Shown in pieces: positions 43,818-54,412 of a stretch of DNA of 64,000 nucleotides. Both the position numbers and the translations under genes were made by a program. Positions within the stretch are counted from its first letter, which is position 1, and every line of letters starts with the position of its first letter. A model generated the notes under the pieces. It did no database searches. It was not told where the DNA came from and worked only from the letters and a program-made list of their open reading frames with translations. The stretch is from RPQJ01 sp963793005 (GTDB taxonomy: Bacteria; Pseudomonadota; Gammaproteobacteria; Steroidobacterales; Steroidobacteraceae), in NCBI GenBank assembly GCA_963793005.1, contig CAWBYP010000004.1, forward strand, positions 434,001 through 498,000, read 5' to 3'.

Positions 43818-45344
43818 GTGGACGACGGACGAAGCAAGTACGACCTGCTGGTGGTCGGCGGTGGCGTGAACGGTGCAGGCGTCGCACGCGATGCGGCCGG
43901 CCGCGGGCTGCGCACGCTGCTCTGCGAACAGCACGATCTCGCAGCACACACTTCCTCGGCCAGCACCAAGCTGATCCACGGCGGCCTGCGCTACCTTGAG
44001 TTCTACGATTTCCGGCTGGTCCGCAAGTCGCTGCGCGAACGTGAAATAATCCTCGAATCCGCGCCGCACATCGTGCGACCGATGCGATTCGTGCTGCCGC
44101 ACGACGCACACCTGCGGCCCGCCTGGATGATAAGGGCGGGACTCTTCCTCTACGATCATCTCGCACGCCGCCGGCGACTGCCCGGCTCGGAGGGCGTAAA
44201 CCTGCGCCGCCACCCGGCGGGTGCGCCACTGGCCCCGCACTACACGAAGGGCTTCGTGTACTCCGACGCGTGGGTAGACGATGCGCGCCTGGTGGTGCTC
44301 ACGGCGATGGACGCGCGCGCGCACGGCGCGAGAATTCTCACGCGCACGCGCTGCTCGAGGCTCGAGCGAGATGGCAGCGGCTGGCTTGCGACGCTTGCTC
44401 GCGCCGACGGCAGTGAGATGCAGGTCGAGGCCAGCGCAGTGGTCAACGCCACCGGTCCCTGGGTGGACCGCTTCCTGGACGGCTCCACGCCGATGCCGGC
44501 CCGCCGCCACCCGCGCATCGTAAAGGGCAGCCACATCGTGGTACCGCGACTCTTCGACCATGAGTTCGCCTATATCTTCCAGGCACCCGATCGGCGAATC
44601 GTGTTCGCCATACCCTACGAGCACGAATACACGTTGATCGGCACCACGGAGCGGGACTACAAGGACGACCTCGCCACGCCCGCAATCGAGGCGCCTGAAG
44701 TCGACTACCTGCTCGCGATGTCGAACAGGTACTTCCAGCGTGAACTCTCGCCCAGCGACGTGCGCTGGAGTTTCGCGGGGCTGCGGCCGCTGCTGGCTGA
44801 TCCCGCCGACGTCGCGACCAGCGTCACCCGCGACTACGTGCTCGACGTCGAAGAGCACGGTCCGCCGTTGCTTTCCATATACGGCGGCAAGCTCACGACC
44901 TATCGCCGGCTCGCGGAGGACGTGATCGACAAGCTCGCCGCGCGCCTCGGCTGGTCGCGGAAGCACTGGACGGCAGCGGCCACGCTGCCGGGCGGAGACA
45001 TGAGAGGTGCCGATTTCGGCGCATTCCGGGACGAGCTTGGCAAGACGTACCCGCGCCTGCCCGCGACCCTGCTCGACAGGCTTGCAGCGGCCTACGGCAC
45101 GCGCGTCGACCGAATACTGGGCGTGGCACGTTCAACCCTGGAACTGGGCGAGGAAGTCCTGCCCGGACTGCACCAGCGCGAGATAGAGTACCTGCGCAGC
45201 GAAGAGTGGGCCGTGACGGCCGAAGACATTCTCTATCGTCGCAGCAAGCTGGCCCTGCACTATCCAGCGGACGCGGCCGCCCGACTGGACGACTGGCTCG
45301 AAAGCCATCCGCGCTCCGATTCGTCCCGGCCGGCCTTGGTGTAG
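43818..45344 (+). CDS. glpD: Aerobic glycerol-3-phosphate dehydrogenase
   Basis: GTG at 43818 is favoured since GAGGTG (43806-43811) lies six bases upstream; an in-frame GTG at 43809 is the alternative. The 508-residue flavoprotein has the FAD loop LLVVGGGVNGAGVARDAAGRG region, SSASTKLIHGGLRYLE and the C-terminal GlpD domain. It oxidises glycerol-3-phosphate to DHAP and passes electrons to the quinone pool as a peripheral membrane enzyme. Followed by glpK 24 bases later; no glpF is visible. Confidence 0.94.
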   Translation: MDDGRSKYDLLVVGGGVNGAGVARDAAGRGLRTLLCEQHDLAAHTSSASTKLIHGGLRYLEFYDFRLVRKSLREREIILESAPHIVRPMRFVLPHDAHLRPAWMIRAGLFLYDHLARRRRLPGSEGVNLRRHPAGAPLAPHYTKGFVYSDAWVDDARLVVLTAMDARAHGARILTRTRCSRLERDGSGWLATLARADGSEMQVEASAVVNATGPWVDRFLDGSTPMPARRHPRIVKGSHIVVPRLFDHEFAYIFQAPDRRIVFAIPYEHEYTLIGTTERDYKDDLATPAIEAPEVDYLLAMSNRYFQRELSPSDVRWSFAGLRPLLADPADVATSVTRDYVLDVEEHGPPLLSIYGGKLTTYRRLAEDVIDKLAARLGWSRKHWTAAATLPGGDMRGADFGAFRDELGKTYPRLPATLLDRLAAAYGTRVDRILGVARSTLELGEEVLPGLHQREIEYLRSEEWAVTAEDILYRRSKLALHYPADAAARLDDWLESHPRSDSSRPALV

Positions 45345-45368
45345 GCTTCGGATAGAGAGGTCTCACGC

Positions 45369-46862
<1,494 letters not shown>

Positions 46863-46872
46863 GGGATAATCC

Positions 46873-47994
46873 GTGGGCAGGATCATCGCACTTGCGACGC
46901 CGGTCTTCCTTGCGCTGATCGCGATCGAATACTTCGTTGGGCGCGCCAGGGGCCGCAGCAATTACCGGCTGAACGATGCGGTGAACAGCCTGAGCCTTGG
47001 CGTGATGAGCCAGGTCATCGGGCTCTTCACTCGCGCGCTCACCATCGGCATTTATGCCGCGGTCTACTCGTCCGTTGCTGTCCAGGAGCTTCCGGCGGAC
47101 CGGTGGTGGGTCTGGGTGCTCGGTATCGTCTCCTACGATTTCTGTTACTACTGGTTTCATCGCATCGGTCACGAGAGCGCGTTGTTCTGGGCCTCGCACG
47201 TGGTTCATCACCAGAGCCAGGAATACAACCTGACGACGGCGCTCAGGCAGACGAGTTCGAGCGCGCTGTTCGGCTGGATCTTCTACCTGCCGATGGCGAT
47301 CGCCGGCATCCCGCCCGAGGTATTCGCCGTCACGGCAATCGTGAACCTGCTCTACCAGTACTGGATCCACACCGAACAGGTTGGAAAGCTCGGCTGGTTC
47401 GATCGCTGGTTCTCGTCGCCCTCCAACCACCGCGTGCACCATGCGGTCAACGACCGGTACATTGACCGGAACTATGGCGGCATCCTGATGATCTGGGACC
47501 GCATGTTCGGTTCATTCGTCGAGGAAACCGAGCGCTGTGTCTATGGCACGCGCGCGCCGCTCGATTCCTGGGATCCGGTTTGGGCGAACCTCGAGGTTTA
47601 CGCGGACCTGGCAAGAAAGTCGTGGCACGCGGCGCGCTGGCGCGACCGGCTGCTGGTGTGGCTGATGCCGCCCGGCTGGCAACCGGAAACGACGGCCGGG
47701 GCACACTGGGAGAAACCCCACTTCGACGTGAATACGCTCCGTCGGTATGACCCGCCGATGCGCCGGGGAACGCGCATGTTCGTGGTCATCCAGTTCTGCG
47801 CCTTGCTGGCCGGCTCGACGCTGCTGCTATGGTTCGAAGTGTCCCTCGATGGTGCAGCAGTGGCCGCGTCGGCGTTGGCGACGATCGCGGTGCTGTGGAT
47901 CACCGGCGCAGTGATGCAGGGGCGCCTGCGCCTGTCGGTCGCGCTTGTGATCGAGGTGGCGCTGGTCGCCCTGCTCGCCGTCCTGGCGACCTGA
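46873..47994 (+). CDS. Sterol desaturase/fatty acid hydroxylase family membrane protein
   Basis: 373 residues; the ORF begins ten bases after glpK. About six membrane segments and the three histidine boxes of the di-iron fatty-acid hydroxylase superfamily: HRIGHE, HVVHHQSQ and NHRVHHA. Members hydroxylate or desaturate lipids, including ether lipids and hopanoid-related substrates, and the alkylglycerol monooxygenase group is closest by eye. Its location next to glpDK is consistent with ether-lipid catabolism (glycerol backbone released), an inference. Confidence 0.87.
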   Translation: MGRIIALATPVFLALIAIEYFVGRARGRSNYRLNDAVNSLSLGVMSQVIGLFTRALTIGIYAAVYSSVAVQELPADRWWVWVLGIVSYDFCYYWFHRIGHESALFWASHVVHHQSQEYNLTTALRQTSSSALFGWIFYLPMAIAGIPPEVFAVTAIVNLLYQYWIHTEQVGKLGWFDRWFSSPSNHRVHHAVNDRYIDRNYGGILMIWDRMFGSFVEETERCVYGTRAPLDSWDPVWANLEVYADLARKSWHAARWRDRLLVWLMPPGWQPETTAGAHWEKPHFDVNTLRRYDPPMRRGTRMFVVIQFCALLAGSTLLLWFEVSLDGAAVAASALATIAVLWITGAVMQGRLRLSVALVIEVALVALLAVLAT

Positions 47995-48002
47995 GTCCCG
48001 GC

Positions 48003-48521
48003 TCAGCGGAAGCGCCAACCCATCGAGACGGCCAGCGCCAGCGGGTCGGCCGCCACCAGCGATGGGCCGCTGCGCAGCAGACCGGCATCGGACGCGAGGT
48101 CGATCCAGCGCAGCTCCGCGGACATCGCGAAATGTTCGGTCATGTGCCATTCGGCACCGAGTTCGGCGGCAGCGCCGAGCGAGCGATAACGGCCGTGCCC
48201 ACTGGTGAATGTCTCGCCGAAGTCAGTTTCGGCGAAATACACGGTGCGATTCAGCCCGGCGCCCGCATAGGTCAGCACCGGACCAAGTTCGGCAATCGGA
48301 AAGCGGAGCGTGAGCATTTCGGCGCCGTCTTTGCGCTCGCGCTGCGCCACGAGCAGGATCTGGTCGGAAGCCTTCGTGCGGGAGTCGACGAGCGATTTCG
48401 ACGGCCGGCTCAGCCACTGCGGGTCAAGCCAGTCCGGGGCATCGTCCCCGGCCACCGCAAGCGAGGATGCGGCGCAGGCGATCAGGCCCGCGAGCAATCT
48501 ACACTTCGATGCAGTCTTCAC
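48003..48521 (-). CDS. Exported outer-membrane-like beta protein, unknown function
   Basis: GTG start at 48521, supported by GGAGG six bases upstream; it yields a signal peptide (CRLLAGLIACAASSLAVAG). The 172-residue product shows alternating strand patterns (LTLRFPIAELGPVLTYAGAG; GAAAELGAEWHMTEHFAMSA; ALAVSMGWRFR) typical of a small eight-strand outer-membrane barrel with aromatic C-terminus. No named family recognised. Confidence 0.7.
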   Translation of the reverse strand: MKTASKCRLLAGLIACAASSLAVAGDDAPDWLDPQWLSRPSKSLVDSRTKASDQILLVAQRERKDGAEMLTLRFPIAELGPVLTYAGAGLNRTVYFAETDFGETFTSGHGRYRSLGAAAELGAEWHMTEHFAMSAELRWIDLASDAGLLRSGPSLVAADPLALAVSMGWRFR

Positions 48522-48711
48522 GACGTACCTCCGGTCTGGCGCAAACGCTAGCCTTTTTGGATACGATCGTCCGCACGAATCGTCGAAACCGTGAACCATG
48601 CCCCACGTCCGGGCGTGCGTGATCACCACTGGTCCGGGCTTCGGGGCTGCCAGCGTGGGCGGAATGCACGGCGATTGCGCGCGGTAGCGCAGCATCCACC
48701 ATAATGCAGCG

Positions 48712-50343
48712 ATGAAATCCGCCAGCCGAAAGCTCACGCCCAGCACGCTCCGGATCGGTCACCGCTACCGCCCGAATCGCCTCGATGGGCCATACGACGC
48801 GCTGGTAATCGGGTCGGGCATCGGCGGCCTCACGACAGCTGCGCTGCTGTCCGAGATCGGCTGGCGCGTGGCAGTGCTCGAGCAGCACTACACCGCCGGC
48901 GGAGCCACCCACAGCTACGAACGCAACGGCTACGACTGGGACGTTGGAGTTCATTACATCGGCGACATGGGAGCGCGGACCACGTCGCGCCGCATGATGG
49001 ACTTCCTGTCGCAGGGCAATCTTCACTGGTCGCCGATGGACTCGCACTACGACCGGTTCTTCATCGGCGAGCGGTCTTACGATGCCGTGGCCGGTCGCGA
49101 GGCTTTCCGGGAGAACCTTGTCGGTTACTTCCCACGCGAATCAGCCGCGATCGACCGCTACCTCGAGTTGCTGGGCGAGGTGTCGCGCGGCATGCGTACA
49201 TTTTCGCTGGGCCGCACGCTTCCGCCCTGGTTGGCTGCGATCTCGGCGCCGTTGCTGCGCAGCCGTCTGCCGCGGAATTTCAACCGAACGACCTGGGACG
49301 TCTTGTCGGAGATCACATCGGATCCGGAACTCATCGCAGTGCTCGCCGGCCAGTGGGGCGACCTCGGCCTGCCTCCGAAGCGCTCGGCGTGGGTGATACA
49401 GGCACTCGTGGCCAAGCACTACCTGCACGGCGGCTACTATCCAATCGGCGGCGCGTCCCGGATCGCTGAGACCATCCTCCCGAGGATCCGTGCCGCGGGC
49501 GGCGAGGTATTCACCTACGCGCGCGTCGAGGAAGTGCTGCTGCGCAATGGAAGGACCCGCGGCGTACGCATGGCGGACGGCAGTGAGATTTCCTGCGACT
49601 GCGTGATTTCCGATGCGGGCGTGCTCAATACGTTCAAGCACCTCGTGCCGACGGAGGCAAGTCGCCGACACGGCTACGATCGCCTGCTGTCGACCGTGAA
49701 GCCCAGCATCGGTCACCTGGGCGTCTACATCGGCCTGCATGGCAGCGCCGATGAACTCGGCCTGCCTAAGACCAACTACTGGATCTACCAGGACAACGAC
49801 TACGACGCCGCACTCGATCGCTTTCTTGCTGACCCGCACGGCCCCTTCCCCGCGGTGTACATCTCGTTTCCGTCCGCAAAGGACCCGGATTTTGAACGTC
49901 GCCATCCTGGCCGCTCGACCATCGAGATCGTTGCGCCCGCGCCATTCGAAATCTTCGAGCCTTGGAAAGACACGACCTGGGGAAAACGTGGTGATGACTA
50001 CGACGCGCTGAAGCAGGCCTACGGTGAGCGACTGCTCGATCACATGTACGACAAGCTGCCGCAGCTGCGCGGCAGGATCGACTACTGGGAAGTCTCCACG
50101 CCGCTGTCGATGCAGTGGTTCTGCGGCTACGGTCGCGGCGAACTATACGGTCTGGACCACGACCCCGAGCGCATGCGCCAGTCCTGGCTCAGGCCCCGCA
50201 CACGAATCCCGGGCCTATGGCTCACCGGGCAGGACGTGATGTCCTGCGGAGTCACCGGCGCGATGATGGGCGGGCTTGCGTCCGCCGTGTCGCTTGCCGG
50301 CATGCGGCGAATGGGGCCGGTGGTAAAGGGGATCTTCGGCTAG
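48712..50343 (+). CDS. Phytoene-desaturase/RetSat-like FAD oxidoreductase
   Basis: 543 residues. FAD loop ALVIGSGIGGLTTAALLSEIG, the second motif GGATHSYERNGYDWDVGVHYIGD as in all-trans-retinol 13,14-reductase (RetSat) and CrtI-like enzymes, and C-terminal LTGQDVMSCGVTGAMMGG. RetSat-like proteins saturate polyene double bonds. The sterol-desaturase neighbour ends about 0.7 kb upstream; a shared lipid pathway is possible but not shown. Confidence 0.85.
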   Translation: MKSASRKLTPSTLRIGHRYRPNRLDGPYDALVIGSGIGGLTTAALLSEIGWRVAVLEQHYTAGGATHSYERNGYDWDVGVHYIGDMGARTTSRRMMDFLSQGNLHWSPMDSHYDRFFIGERSYDAVAGREAFRENLVGYFPRESAAIDRYLELLGEVSRGMRTFSLGRTLPPWLAAISAPLLRSRLPRNFNRTTWDVLSEITSDPELIAVLAGQWGDLGLPPKRSAWVIQALVAKHYLHGGYYPIGGASRIAETILPRIRAAGGEVFTYARVEEVLLRNGRTRGVRMADGSEISCDCVISDAGVLNTFKHLVPTEASRRHGYDRLLSTVKPSIGHLGVYIGLHGSADELGLPKTNYWIYQDNDYDAALDRFLADPHGPFPAVYISFPSAKDPDFERRHPGRSTIEIVAPAPFEIFEPWKDTTWGKRGDDYDALKQAYGERLLDHMYDKLPQLRGRIDYWEVSTPLSMQWFCGYGRGELYGLDHDPERMRQSWLRPRTRIPGLWLTGQDVMSCGVTGAMMGGLASAVSLAGMRRMGPVVKGIFG

Positions 50344-50647
50344 GGCCAGGCGCCAGCCCGACGCGGGCGGGCACCAGAATTATCAGGCGCCCGTGACTGG
50401 CCGCGTGAACCTGAACAGCGAATCGGTTATCCCGTCCTCCAGGTCGGTCATGCGTCCAGGACTGAATCGATACGGAACGCAGGCCCGAGCAGCGCAGTCC
50501 AGCGACCTATGCCGATCACCGTCTGGTCCGGATCGGCTGATTTCGCCAGGCGTTCGAGCGGGGGCCAGAGCCGGCCTCAGCCGCTGGCGTCGGCGACAGG
50601 CATCCTTTTGGACTCGACGACGTCGCCGTGGACGTTGCAGCGCGCGG
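50344..50647. other. 304-base gap with a possible gene remnant
   Basis: No complete gene. On the minus strand (about 50470-50640) a peptide-like stretch reads CNVHGDVVESKRMPVADASG, then a TGA stop, then in the same frame PPLERLAKSADPDQTVIGIG and WTALLGPAFRIDSVLDA before a second stop. This looks like the tail of a decayed or interrupted gene, but is too short to assign. Confidence 0.3.
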
Positions 50648-51019
50648 TCAAAGCTCGGGCCGGCGCCACAGCCACCAGGCCACGGCGGCCATGAAAAGCA
50701 GCATTCCAGCCTCGAGCAGGACCGGCGAAGCCGACAGTGCAATCAGCGGCGCGCTGGCCCCCATCGACAGGCTCGCCAGCCACTTGGCGCGTCGCGGCAC
50801 GGCGCGGTGGTCGCGCCAGCGCCGGATGGCTGCACCGTGGCTCGGGTGGTTCAGCAGCCAGGTCTCGACCGCCGGCCAACCCTTGCTGCCGGCCCAGGCC
50901 GCCACCAGCAGGAAAGGCACGGTCGGCAGCCCGGGCAGGAAGACTCCGATCGAGCCCAGCACCACGCACAACACGACCAGCGTGCGCCACAGCATCAGGT
51001 GCAGGACTCGACGTACCAT
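50648..51019 (-). CDS. ybaN: YbaN/DUF454 family membrane protein
   Basis: 123 residues with the family core LGSIGVFLPGLPTVPFLLVAAWAGSKG and about four membrane segments. DUF454 proteins are conserved inner-membrane proteins of unknown function, linked in some genomes to haem or iron metabolism. Single gene between a RetSat-like gene and the Calvin operon, from which a REP-like palindrome separates it. Confidence 0.85.
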   Translation of the reverse strand: MVRRVLHLMLWRTLVVLCVVLGSIGVFLPGLPTVPFLLVAAWAGSKGWPAVETWLLNHPSHGAAIRRWRDHRAVPRRAKWLASLSMGASAPLIALSASPVLLEAGMLLFMAAVAWWLWRRPEL

Positions 51020-51064
51020 CGGCGCATGGTCGCATGGACGCCGCCGCCGCGCCCTGCAAGCAGG

Positions 51065-51110
51065 GGGGACATTCTCCTTTTCCGGTCCGCCGGAAAAGGA
51101 GAATGTCCCC
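51065..51110. repeat. REP-like palindrome A, copy 3 (perfect)
   Basis: A perfect 21-base inverted repeat beginning GGGGACATTCTCCTTTTCCGG around loop TCCG. It lies 13 bases beyond the prk stop and may serve as terminator of the Calvin operon. Confidence 0.85.
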
Positions 51111-51122
51111 TCCTGTTCCCGC

Positions 51123-51998
51123 TCAGTAGGCCCGCCTCTTCGTGTCTATCATCCGGAGGATCAGCGGCGTCAGGATGATCTGCATCGCGAGCGGCAGCTT
51201 GCCACCGGGCACCACCAGCGTATTGGTGCGTGACATGAACGAGTCATGGATCATCGACAGCAGGTATGGAAAGTCGATGCCGCGCGGATTCGCGAAGCGG
51301 ATGATCAGGAAGCTCTCGTCCGCGGTTGGAATGTCCCGCGCAATGAACGGGTTCGAGGTGTCCACGGTCGGCACGCGCTGGAAATTGATGTGCGTGCGCG
51401 AGAATTGCGAGCAGATGTAGTTTACGTAGTCGGGCATGCGGCGCAGGATCGTGTCCACCACCGCCTCGGTCGAATAACCGCGCATGCGCTGGTCGCGATG
51501 CAGTTTCTGGATCCATTCGAGGTTCACGCTGGGCGCGACACCGATCAGCAGGTCCACGTGCCGGGCGACGTCGTGCTCCGCCGTCTGTACCGCGCCGTGC
51601 AGTCCCTCGTAGAACAGCAGGTCCGAGCCCTCACCAATGTCCTGCCATTCGGTGAACGTCCCGGGCGGAACGCCATACTTTGCCGATTCCTCAGCATCGT
51701 GTACGTAGGTTCGCGAGCGGCCCCTGCCGGAGAGCGAGTAGTTTCGGAACAGCTCTTCGAGCTCGCCGAACAGGTTTGAGTCCGGCCCGAAATGACTGAA
51801 GTGGCGGTTGCCGCCTGCTTCTGCCTGCTTCATCTTCAGCCGCATCTCGGCGCGGTCGTATCGGTGGAAGGCATCGCCCTCTACTATCGCAGCGTCGATC
51901 TTCTCGCGACGGAAGATCCACTCGAACGTGGTCTTCACTGTGCTGGTGCCCGCCCCGGAAGATCCGGTCACGGCAATGATTGGGTATCGCGCCGACAT
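51123..51998 (-). CDS. cbbP: Phosphoribulokinase
   Basis: 291 residues, the length of the proteobacterial class I enzyme. P-loop-like ATP site VTGSSGAGTSTV (residues 10-21), VEGDAFHRYDR, YEGLHGAV and FRVP-type substrate loop (INFQRVPTVDTSNPF). It makes ribulose-1,5-bisphosphate from ribulose-5-phosphate and ATP. Last gene of the cbb operon, 16 bases after fbp. Confidence 0.95.
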   Translation of the reverse strand: MSARYPIIAVTGSSGAGTSTVKTTFEWIFRREKIDAAIVEGDAFHRYDRAEMRLKMKQAEAGGNRHFSHFGPDSNLFGELEELFRNYSLSGRGRSRTYVHDAEESAKYGVPPGTFTEWQDIGEGSDLLFYEGLHGAVQTAEHDVARHVDLLIGVAPSVNLEWIQKLHRDQRMRGYSTEAVVDTILRRMPDYVNYICSQFSRTHINFQRVPTVDTSNPFIARDIPTADESFLIIRFANPRGIDFPYLLSMIHDSFMSRTNTLVVPGGKLPLAMQIILTPLILRMIDTKRRAY

Positions 51999-52014
51999 TG
52001 GCTGGACTCCGGGA

Positions 52015-53076
52015 TCAGGCGTTGGTGAACAGCGAACGCTCGCCGAAAAGTGGCGAGCTGTAGGGCTTGTCGTCGCCCTTGTCGAATTCCTGGTGGTATC
52101 GATCGACGCGCTCGACCTCGGCGCGCGAGCCCAGCACGACGGGCACCCGCTGGTGAATCCGCTGCGGCTGCACGTCGAGGATGCGCCCGCGGCCGGTGGA
52201 CGCCGCGCCGCCCGCCTGCTCCACCAGCATCGCCATCGGGTTGGCCTCGTACATCAGGCGCAGCCGACCCTCGCGGTTCGCTTCCTTCTGGTCGCGCGGG
52301 TACAGGTAGATGCCGCCGCGCAGCAGCACGCGGTGCACGTCGGCCACCATGGAAGCGACCCAGCGGGTGTTGAAGTCGCGGCCGCGCGGTCCTTCGACAC
52401 CAGCCTTGCACTCATCGACGTAGCGCTGGACCGGCGGTTCCCAGAAGCGCCGGTTCGAGGCATTGATAAGGTAATCAGAGGCCTCCTCCGGGATCCGGAT
52501 GTCGGGATGAGTCAGCACGAAGTTGCCGATCTCGCGGTCGAGCGTGAACCCGTGGGTACCGCGGCCGACCGTGATCACGACCTGGGTCGACGGCCCGTAG
52601 ATCGCATAGCCGGCCGCCAGTTGCCGGTGACCGGGCTGCAGCAGCGCGCCAGCGGAGCGATCGCTGCCTGCCAGGGCCAACACCGAGAATATGGATCCGA
52701 CCGGGAGATTCATGTCCAGGTTGTTGGAACCGTCGAGTGGATCGAACACCAGCGCGAGCGGTCCATTGCCATCGATGAAGTGCACCTGGTCGCGTTCCTC
52801 CGACGCGAGCGCGCCGACCAGCCCGCTCCACTCGACGCCACGCGCGAACAACTCGTCGGCGATCAGGTCCAGCTTCTTCTGTGCCTCACCCTGGGTGTTA
52901 TCCGAGCCCGCAAGGCTCGCGAGCCCGAGCAACGGCCCCTTGCCTACGGCCGCGGAGATCGCCTTCACGACCGCGGCTACGTCGACCAGCAGCGCGGCAA
53001 GTTCGCGTCCATGCGGTTCCTCCGGAACCTGCTGGATCAGGAACTTGGAAATCGTCGTATAGCCTGGATTCAGCAT
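52015..53076 (-). CDS. fbp: Class I fructose-1,6-bisphosphatase
   Basis: 353 residues with the metal/substrate motif LVFDPLDGSNNLDMNLPVGS, GYAIYGPSTQ and the C-terminal RVPVVLGSRAEVER. Converts FBP to F6P for the regenerative phase of the Calvin cycle (and gluconeogenesis). It overlaps the end of cbbX by seven bases, with GGGAGG before its ATG. Confidence 0.95.
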   Translation of the reverse strand: MLNPGYTTISKFLIQQVPEEPHGRELAALLVDVAAVVKAISAAVGKGPLLGLASLAGSDNTQGEAQKKLDLIADELFARGVEWSGLVGALASEERDQVHFIDGNGPLALVFDPLDGSNNLDMNLPVGSIFSVLALAGSDRSAGALLQPGHRQLAAGYAIYGPSTQVVITVGRGTHGFTLDREIGNFVLTHPDIRIPEEASDYLINASNRRFWEPPVQRYVDECKAGVEGPRGRDFNTRWVASMVADVHRVLLRGGIYLYPRDQKEANREGRLRLMYEANPMAMLVEQAGGAASTGRGRILDVQPQRIHQRVPVVLGSRAEVERVDRYHQEFDKGDDKPYSSPLFGERSLFTNA

Positions 53077-53972
53077 TCGGCCTCCCCGGTCGTCGCAGGC
53101 GCGGGCTCGCTGAACACGCGGCTGGCGCGGATGTCTTCGGCCTCGATCGTGGTCAGCATGCGCGCGTCAACCTGGCCCAGGTCGAGCAGGCGTCGCGCCT
53201 GGCGCAGGCGCGCACGGTCGAGCGCGTTGCGCAGCGAGCGCGCGTTGGCAAAGTTCGGGCGCTGGCGACGCAGCACCAGGTAATCGCGCAGCGCCGCGTG
53301 CGCGGATCCGGACAGCTCCAGGCCGAGCGCCGCGACCATCCTCTCCGCGATCGCCTCGAGTTCCGGAACATCGTAGTCCGGGAAATCGATGTGATGCGCG
53401 ACCCGTGAGCCCAGCCCCGGATTGCTCTGGAAGAACGTGTCCATGCGGTTCTTGTAGCCGGCGAAGATCACCACCAGGTCCTCGCGCTGGTTTTCCATCA
53501 CCTGCATCAGGATCTCGATCGCCTCCTGCCCGTAGTCACGCTCGTTCTCGGGCCGGTACAGGTAGTAGGCCTCGTCGATGAAGAGTACGCCGCCCATGGC
53601 GCGCTTCAGCACTTCCCTGGTCTTCGGCGCAGTGTGACCGATGTACTGGCCAACGAGGTCATCGCGGGTGACGGCAACCATCTGCCCCCGGCGGACGTGG
53701 CCGAGCCTGTGCAGGATCGTCGCCATGCGCATCGCGACCGTTGTCTTGCCAGTGCCGGGGTTGCCGGTGAAGCACATGTGCAGCGATGGCTTCGAGCTCG
53801 CCACGCCGAGCTCCGCACGAGCCTTCTCCACCACCAGCAGCGAGGCGATCTCGCGGATACGGAGCTTGACGGGCACCAGTCCGACGAGTTCGGTGTCGAG
53901 TTCGTCGAGTACCGCGCTGACGCCGGACTCGACCAGCAATGCCTTCAGGTCGAAGCTCTGGTTCATGTCCAT
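53070..53972 (-). CDS. cbbX: Red-type RuBisCO activase CbbX
   Basis: Start at ATG 53972 gives 300 residues in line with CbbX proteins; a TTG at 54011 and an ATG at 53966 are alternatives. AAA+ ATPase: Walker A GNPGTGKTT, Walker B VLFIDEAYYLYRP, pore-region GQYIGHTAPKT and sensor residues. CbbX hexamers remodel inhibited red-type RuBisCO by pulling on the large-subunit C-terminus, activated by RuBP. Its presence confirms that the neighbouring enzyme is form IC/ID. Confidence 0.95.
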   Translation of the reverse strand: MDMNQSFDLKALLVESGVSAVLDELDTELVGLVPVKLRIREIASLLVVEKARAELGVASSKPSLHMCFTGNPGTGKTTVAMRMATILHRLGHVRRGQMVAVTRDDLVGQYIGHTAPKTREVLKRAMGGVLFIDEAYYLYRPENERDYGQEAIEILMQVMENQREDLVVIFAGYKNRMDTFFQSNPGLGSRVAHHIDFPDYDVPELEAIAERMVAALGLELSGSAHAALRDYLVLRRQRPNFANARSLRNALDRARLRQARRLLDLGQVDARMLTTIEAEDIRASRVFSEPAPATTGEAEC

Positions 53973-54014
53973 GTACTCAGCGCTGCCGCGGTTGGAGGCC
54001 TGCTGAAGCAACCC

Positions 54015-54401
54015 TCAGGCACGCTCCAATGTGTAGCGCAGCAGTCGCCCCGCGCCTTCTTCGCGTCGCAGACTGTAGCGCGCTTCCTGCTTCGGACGGT
54101 GCACGATGAACGACAGGCGCATGGTCTCGAAGCCGAGCGTCGAGTCGAAGGCATTGAGCTTCACATAGCATTCCGGGTGGGCCTTGCGGCACTCGCGCAG
54201 TTCCGTCATGACGCCGGCCGGATCATTCAAGTCGAACATCGGCATGCCCCACATCTCCCAGTAGACATTCCTGGGATGGGGATCGTCGGTGTACTCGAGG
54301 GAAACCGCCCAGCCCTGGTCGAGCGCATATTGGGCCTGTCGCGCCACCTGCTCGTCGGTGAGGTCGGGCAGGAAGGAAAACGTCCCTTGCGTGATTCGCA
54401 T
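54015..54401 (-). CDS. cbbS: RuBisCO small subunit (red type)
   Basis: 128 residues starting MRITQGTFSFLPDLTDEQVA with the usual YWEMWGMPMFDL core. The C-terminal extension (RLSFIVHRPKQEARYSLRRE and beyond) forms the beta hairpin that fills the central pore in red-type RuBisCO. Eleven bases after cbbL. Confidence 0.95.
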   Translation of the reverse strand: MRITQGTFSFLPDLTDEQVARQAQYALDQGWAVSLEYTDDPHPRNVYWEMWGMPMFDLNDPAGVMTELRECRKAHPECYVKLNAFDSTLGFETMRLSFIVHRPKQEARYSLRREEGAGRLLRYTLERA

Positions 54402-54412
54402 GTCTGGGTTCC

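Noticed and set aside
50577..51059. Selenocysteine-containing gene reading through TGA near 50577
   Set aside because: No SECIS-like element or seleno-gene context; more probably a remnant or chance open frame.
53070..54011. TTG 54011 as cbbX start
   Set aside because: CbbX proteins align from about ATG 53972 and the additional residues are unconserved; not fully excluded.
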